From: Sphingomicrobium lutaoense
GTDB lineage: Bacteria > Pseudomonadota > Alphaproteobacteria > Sphingomonadales > Sphingomonadaceae
Length of the DNA stretch: 64,000 nt
Assembly: GCF_014195685.1 (NCBI RefSeq)
Contig: NZ_JACICF010000001.1
Span: 877,317-941,316, forward strand
Direction: 5' to 3'
Shown: in pieces, positions 59,757-64,000 of the stretch
Layout: every line of letters begins with the position of its first letter
How positions within the stretch are numbered: position 1 is the stretch's first letter
Notes under the pieces: model-generated
The model's database searches: none
What the model was told of the DNA's origin: nothing
The model's input: only the letters and a program-made list of their open reading frames with translations
Program-made: the position numbers and the translations under genes

Positions 59757-60980
59757 TCACTGGTCGTTCAGGATTTCCTTCGCGGATGGCTGGCCGAGGA
59801 AGGCGGTGGGACTTGCTGACAGGCCGTAGGCGCCCTGGCAGAAGATCGCGATGATATCACCCACCTTGGTGTCGGGCAGCATGACCTCGTCGCCGAGGAG
59901 ATCGAGCGGAGTGCAGAGCCTTCCCACCACGCTTGCCTCCATTTGTGCTTCTTCGGAGAAGCGGCTGGTGTTGGCGATGGGATAGTTGCGGCGCAGGAAC
60001 TGGCCGAAATTGCCGCTGGCGGCGAGAACATGGTGGAGGCCGCCATCGGTCACGAGGAAGGTCTTTCCATGGCTCTCCTTGCGGTCGAGGACGCGCGTCA
60101 GATAGATGCCGGCCTCTCCCACAAGCCAGCGTCCCAGTTCAAGGATGAAGCGCGTGTCGGCATATTCGGCAGGCAGGTCGGACAGCGCGTCCGCAAGCGC
60201 CTTTCCGACAGCGGCGCTGTCGAGTTCCTTTTCCCTGGGGAAATAGGGAATGCCGAAGCCGCCGCCGAGATTGACCTCGGCCGGGATCTTTCCCGTCTTT
60301 TCGGTCAGACTGCGCACGAGGTCGAGAGTGGCCCGATGGCTTTCGATCAGAGCGTCGGCGCTTAGCGATTGCGACCCGGCATAGATATGATAGCCGCGCC
60401 AATCGGCATCGGCCTCGACCAGGAGGCGCACCAGTGCGGGAACCCGGTCGGCATCCACTCCGAAGGGACTGGCCAGGCCTCCCATCTTCATTCCCGCGCC
60501 CTTGAGCGCGAAGGGCGGGTTAATGCGGATGGCAAGTTGGGGCCGCAGGGAAAGCTCCCTGCCCAGCGAAAGGGCGCGCTCGGCCTCCCCTTCGCTTTCG
60601 AGATGGATGGTGACCCCCGCCTTCAACGCAGCCGCGAGATCGGCGTCGCTCTTGCCGGGCCCTGCCATGCTTAGCGGGAGGCCGAGCCCCTTCACCTGAT
60701 CCAACTCCCCGCGCGATGCGAGATCCAGTCCGTCGACCTCCTCCGACATGATTTCAAGAAGGGGCCGGTAAGGGTTTGCTTTCACGGCATAATGCAGTTT
60801 CACACGGTCCGGGAATTCGGAGCGGAGGCGCGCAACTTTTTGACGGACGACGTCGGCGGAATAGACGAAGAGCGGGGCGTCACCCTCTTCGAGCCAGTCG
60901 CCCGCCTCTTTCCCACCGATGCGTAAATGCCCTGTCGGCGTCGCATCGAAATAGGGTGGGATCGGACCCATTTCCTTCAC
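59757..60980 (-). CDS. PLP-dependent decarboxylase, exosortase A-associated type
   Basis: A fold-type III (alanine racemase-like) decarboxylase of 407 residues. The PLP lysine is K67 in LHYAVKANPYRPLLEIM; the phosphate loop is NLGGGFGIPYF, and the C-terminal active-site segment GRLCTPLDLLGD supplies the dimer-partner Cys and Asp. It resembles the decarboxylases found with exosortase A and PEP-CTERM loci (TIGR03099-like) more than LysA. GTG 60980 overlaps the ligase stop (GTGA) and follows GGGAGAT. Substrate unknown, probably an amino acid or its carrier-bound form. Confidence 0.85.
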   Translation of the reverse strand: MKEMGPIPPYFDATPTGHLRIGGKEAGDWLEEGDAPLFVYSADVVRQKVARLRSEFPDRVKLHYAVKANPYRPLLEIMSEEVDGLDLASRGELDQVKGLGLPLSMAGPGKSDADLAAALKAGVTIHLESEGEAERALSLGRELSLRPQLAIRINPPFALKGAGMKMGGLASPFGVDADRVPALVRLLVEADADWRGYHIYAGSQSLSADALIESHRATLDLVRSLTEKTGKIPAEVNLGGGFGIPYFPREKELDSAAVGKALADALSDLPAEYADTRFILELGRWLVGEAGIYLTRVLDRKESHGKTFLVTDGGLHHVLAASGNFGQFLRRNYPIANTSRFSEEAQMEASVVGRLCTPLDLLGDEVMLPDTKVGDIIAIFCQGAYGLSASPTAFLGQPSAKEILNDQ

Positions 60981-62443
60981 CGGGCCATCTCCCGCAATCT
61001 TGCGCGGTCGACCTTGCCCGTCGCGCCGGTGGGGAGGCGATCGTGCCAGACGATGGTTTTGGGCATCATATAGGCAGGCGTATTGACCTTGAACCAGCGG
61101 CGCAATGCCTGTTCGTCGCCGCTGCCGACACAGTGGAGGATCACCGCCTCCCCCAATTCCTCGTCGGGGATGCCCATGGCCGCTGCCTCGACGGCCTGGC
61201 CGCTCGCAAGCGCGGCCTCTTCAATTTCGTCGGGGCTCAAGCGGTTACCGCTGACCTTGATCATCGCATTGTCACGTCCGCGGAAGCGCAAGAGGCCGTC
61301 CTGGCCGCGCACCATCCGGTCTCCCGACCAGGCGGCAATGCCCCCATGGCGGCTGTGCGATGGAGCGGGGCGGAAACGCTCGGCTGTCTTCTGCTCGTCA
61401 CGCCAATAGCCCTTGGCAACCAAGGGTCCGGCATGGACGAGTTCGCCTTCCTCTCCGGGAGCCGCCTCGCTGCCATCTTCGCGCACCACCAGAAGTTCGG
61501 CAAAGGGAATGGCGGTGCCCACGCTGTCGGGATGGGTGTCGGCGAGTTCAGGGTCGAGGCTCGACGAACGGAAAGCCTCGGTGAGGCCATACATCAGGTG
61601 AATGGCCGCATTAGGGAACAGCTGGCGAAGCTGGCGGAATAGCGGCTCGGGCACATGGCCACCCGAATTGGTCAGCGTGCGAAGGCTTGCCCCTTCGCCA
61701 TCCGACCAGTCGAGGCGGACCAGCTGGTGCCAAAGAGGCGGCACCCCGGCAAGCAAAGTGACGTCATGGCGCCGAACCGCCTTTTTCACATCATTTGCAA
61801 GAAGATAGTCGAAAGCGATGACGCAGCCACCCGCTTTCCAGGTCGAAAGAAGCTGGTTCTGCCCATAGTCGAAAGCGAGAGGCAAAAGCGCCAATGTGCG
61901 CTCAGTGGCGTCCATCCCCAGATAGTCAGCGACCGCCACCGCGCCGAGCCAGAGATTGGCGTGGCTGAGCATCACTCCCTTGGGTTTGCCGGTGGAGCCC
62001 GAAGTATAGAGCAATGCCGCCAGTTCGTCGGTATCGTGCGATGATGGCGGGAGGTGCTCCTCGCCATCGTGCCAGTCTTCGAGAGCGATCGTCGGGACAT
62101 GGCTTTCCAGCCCCCCGAGGCGGCCCTGGTTGGCGATCAGCAGGCCCGCTCCGCTATCGGCGAGAATATGCGCAGCCTGAGGTGCCTTGAGCACGGGGTT
62201 GATCGGGACATGGACCAGGCCCGCGCGCGCCGCGGCGAGCGGCATCTGGCAGGCTAGCCGCGTCTTGGGCATCCAGGTTGCGATGCGATCGCCTTTCGCA
62301 AGACGCAAAGCGAGCAGTCGGGCGGCGATCCGGCCCACATCGCGCTCAAGCTCGCCATAGCTCAGCTCTTCCTGACCCGAGACCAGTGCCGGTGCGTCGG
62401 GATCGCCGAAAGCTGTCAGATGATCGAGTGGGCGGATGTCCAT
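60977..62443 (-). CDS. AMP-dependent acyl-CoA ligase, exosortase A-associated type
   Basis: An adenylate-forming enzyme of 488 residues. The P-loop is LLYTSGSTGKPKG near residues 143-155. A YGLTEAFRSS motif and the C-terminal hinge RGRDNAMIKVSGNRLSPDEIE follow, and the catalytic Lys lies in TGATGKVDR. It resembles the ligase subfamily that travels with exosortase A gene sets (TIGR03098-like). With an ACP divergent at 62542 and a decarboxylase overlapping downstream, it could load an acid onto the carrier (inference). ATG 62443 follows GAGGGGAG. Confidence 0.85.
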   Translation of the reverse strand: MDIRPLDHLTAFGDPDAPALVSGQEELSYGELERDVGRIAARLLALRLAKGDRIATWMPKTRLACQMPLAAARAGLVHVPINPVLKAPQAAHILADSGAGLLIANQGRLGGLESHVPTIALEDWHDGEEHLPPSSHDTDELAALLYTSGSTGKPKGVMLSHANLWLGAVAVADYLGMDATERTLALLPLAFDYGQNQLLSTWKAGGCVIAFDYLLANDVKKAVRRHDVTLLAGVPPLWHQLVRLDWSDGEGASLRTLTNSGGHVPEPLFRQLRQLFPNAAIHLMYGLTEAFRSSSLDPELADTHPDSVGTAIPFAELLVVREDGSEAAPGEEGELVHAGPLVAKGYWRDEQKTAERFRPAPSHSRHGGIAAWSGDRMVRGQDGLLRFRGRDNAMIKVSGNRLSPDEIEEAALASGQAVEAAAMGIPDEELGEAVILHCVGSGDEQALRRWFKVNTPAYMMPKTIVWHDRLPTGATGKVDRARLREMAR

Positions 62444-62541
62444 CTCCCCTCGCCTAGCGCCAACCGCGCCTCCTTGGAAGCTTGCCAGCAGGCCGCACTT
62501 TCCCTAGGGGCGGCGGCATCCTTGTTCCTCGGAGAAATTCC

Positions 62542-62814
62542 TTGATCGATAGCGATTTGGAAATTGTCGACGATGCCCTGCGCCTGCTCCTTGCCGAAAC
62601 GCTGGGGCTCGACCGGGCCGAAGTCGACCGTTTCGAGGAAAATACCGAACTGTTCGGCGCGCTCCCCGAGTTTGACTCGATGGCGGTGGCCCATCTCCTG
62701 ACGGCGCTGGAAGAGCGGCTGGGCATCCTCATCGAGGACGATGCCGTCGAGGCCGAGGATTTCATGACCTTCGGCCGCCTGACCGCCATGGCCCGGCGCC
62801 TGGCGCTGGATTAA
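62542..62814 (+). CDS. Acyl carrier protein, exosortase-associated type
   Basis: A 90-residue carrier protein with the phosphopantetheine Ser46 in LPEFDSMAVAHLL, acidic helix II and III. TTG 62542 follows GGAGAAATTCC; no ATG fits. It is divergent from the ligase gene and close to it. The primary fatty-acid ACP is not in this window. The gene ends 4 bp before the trxB stop. Confidence 0.83.
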   Translation: MIDSDLEIVDDALRLLLAETLGLDRAEVDRFEENTELFGALPEFDSMAVAHLLTALEERLGILIEDDAVEAEDFMTFGRLTAMARRLALD

Positions 62815-62818
62815 GCGC

Positions 62819-63799
<981 letters not shown>

Positions 63800-63821
63800 C
63801 TACCTAGGAAGCGTCTAGAGA

Positions 63822-64000
63822 TCAGACAAGGCGGCTCTGTTCGAGCGCAGCGGCGACGAAGCCCTTGAAAAGGGGATGCGGGTCGAACGGGCGGCTCTTC
63901 AGTTCGGGGTGGAATTGGACGCCGATGAACCAGGGATGCTCGGGCCGCTCGACGATTTCCGGAAGCTCGCCATCGGGGCTCATGCCCGAGAAGATAAGCC
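63822..64000 (-). CDS. pyrG: CTP synthase, C-terminal fragment (continues beyond window)
   Basis: The last 58 codons of a minus-strand gene run off the right edge. They read [20 protein letters not shown], then [21 protein letters not shown], which matches the glutamine-amidotransferase end of PyrG, including the catalytic His and Glu of FHPELKSRP. The stop TGA is at 63822-63824. Upstream of trxB on the same strand. Confidence 0.93.
   Translation of the reverse strand, partial: LIFSGMSPDGELPEIVERPEHPWFIGVQFHPELKSRPFDPHPLFKGFVAAALEQSRLV

Overview
The window is a GC-rich, tightly packed chromosomal segment of an alphaproteobacterium, most likely a member of the Sphingomonadales (Sphingomonas/Sphingomicrobium type). 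The evidence is the alphaproteobacterial chvI-chvG-hprK-rapZ-EIIA-HPr locus, a short kinase-only HprK, a tandem-domain Hfq, a CrtZ carotene hydroxylase, the exosortase-associated decarboxylase/ligase/carrier trio, and a bamA-skp-fabZ run that lacks lpxD. I see no insertion sequence, prophage, integrase or CRISPR array. This is core chromosome.

Layout. 1-2430: end of a double-Sm hfq, hflX and convergent mazG. 2551-11677: a DUF819 membrane protein, then a long minus-strand run: MltB-type lytic transglycosylase, D,D-carboxypeptidase, tmk, holB, metG, tatD, an MBL-fold hydrolase and a retropepsin-like protease. 11788-14330: tRNA-Ser(UGA) followed by a rimB-rimK-aspartoacylase-like cassette. 14327-18531: crtZ, an FMN glutamate-synthase-like protein, glutaryl-CoA dehydrogenase, a GNAT and rpmE. 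18640-23104: a cobalamin riboswitch driving btuB-btuF-btuC-btuD. 23101-33794: minus-strand envelope and translation genes in transcription order rpsB, tsf, pyrH, frr, uppS, cdsA, dxr, rseP, bamA, skp, fabZ. 34051-35739: psd and pssA plus a small membrane protein. 35872-46781: icd, a GNAT-nitrilase fusion, a DUF2945 protein, a Kef-type antiporter, guaB, a CitE-like lyase, a paraslipin/NfeD pair, a DUF885 peptidase and a hypothetical. 46778-54200: a hypothetical, pckA, and the ChvI/ChvG-HprK-RapZ-EIIA-HPr control locus with a TrmH-type methyltransferase. 54225-59748: META lipoprotein, rmuC, copper-storage protein, recR-def divergent from fmt-truA. 59757-64000: the decarboxylase/ligase/ACP trio, trxB and the 3' end of pyrG.

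The genes form several working units. Envelope building: isoprenoid and undecaprenyl-phosphate supply, phospholipid synthesis, barrel assembly, murein remodelling. Vitamin B12 import: riboswitch, outer-membrane receptor and ABC importer. Carbon and envelope signalling: pckA beside ChvG/ChvI and a PTS-Ntr-type phosphorelay. N-formyl-methionine cycling: fmt opposite def.

Compaction is extreme. Most co-directional neighbours overlap by 1-4 nt, and seven of thirteen convergent pairs share a 4-nt YTAG in which both stop codons lie. The most interesting points are the tandem Hfq, the apparent loss of the BtuB signal peptide behind a riboswitch with a possible Shine-Dalgarno-masking stem, the RimB/RimK/aspartoacylase writer-eraser cassette, the orphan exosortase-type trio, the loss of lpxD between skp and fabZ, and a 16-bp hairpin over the start of a hypothetical gene after pckA.
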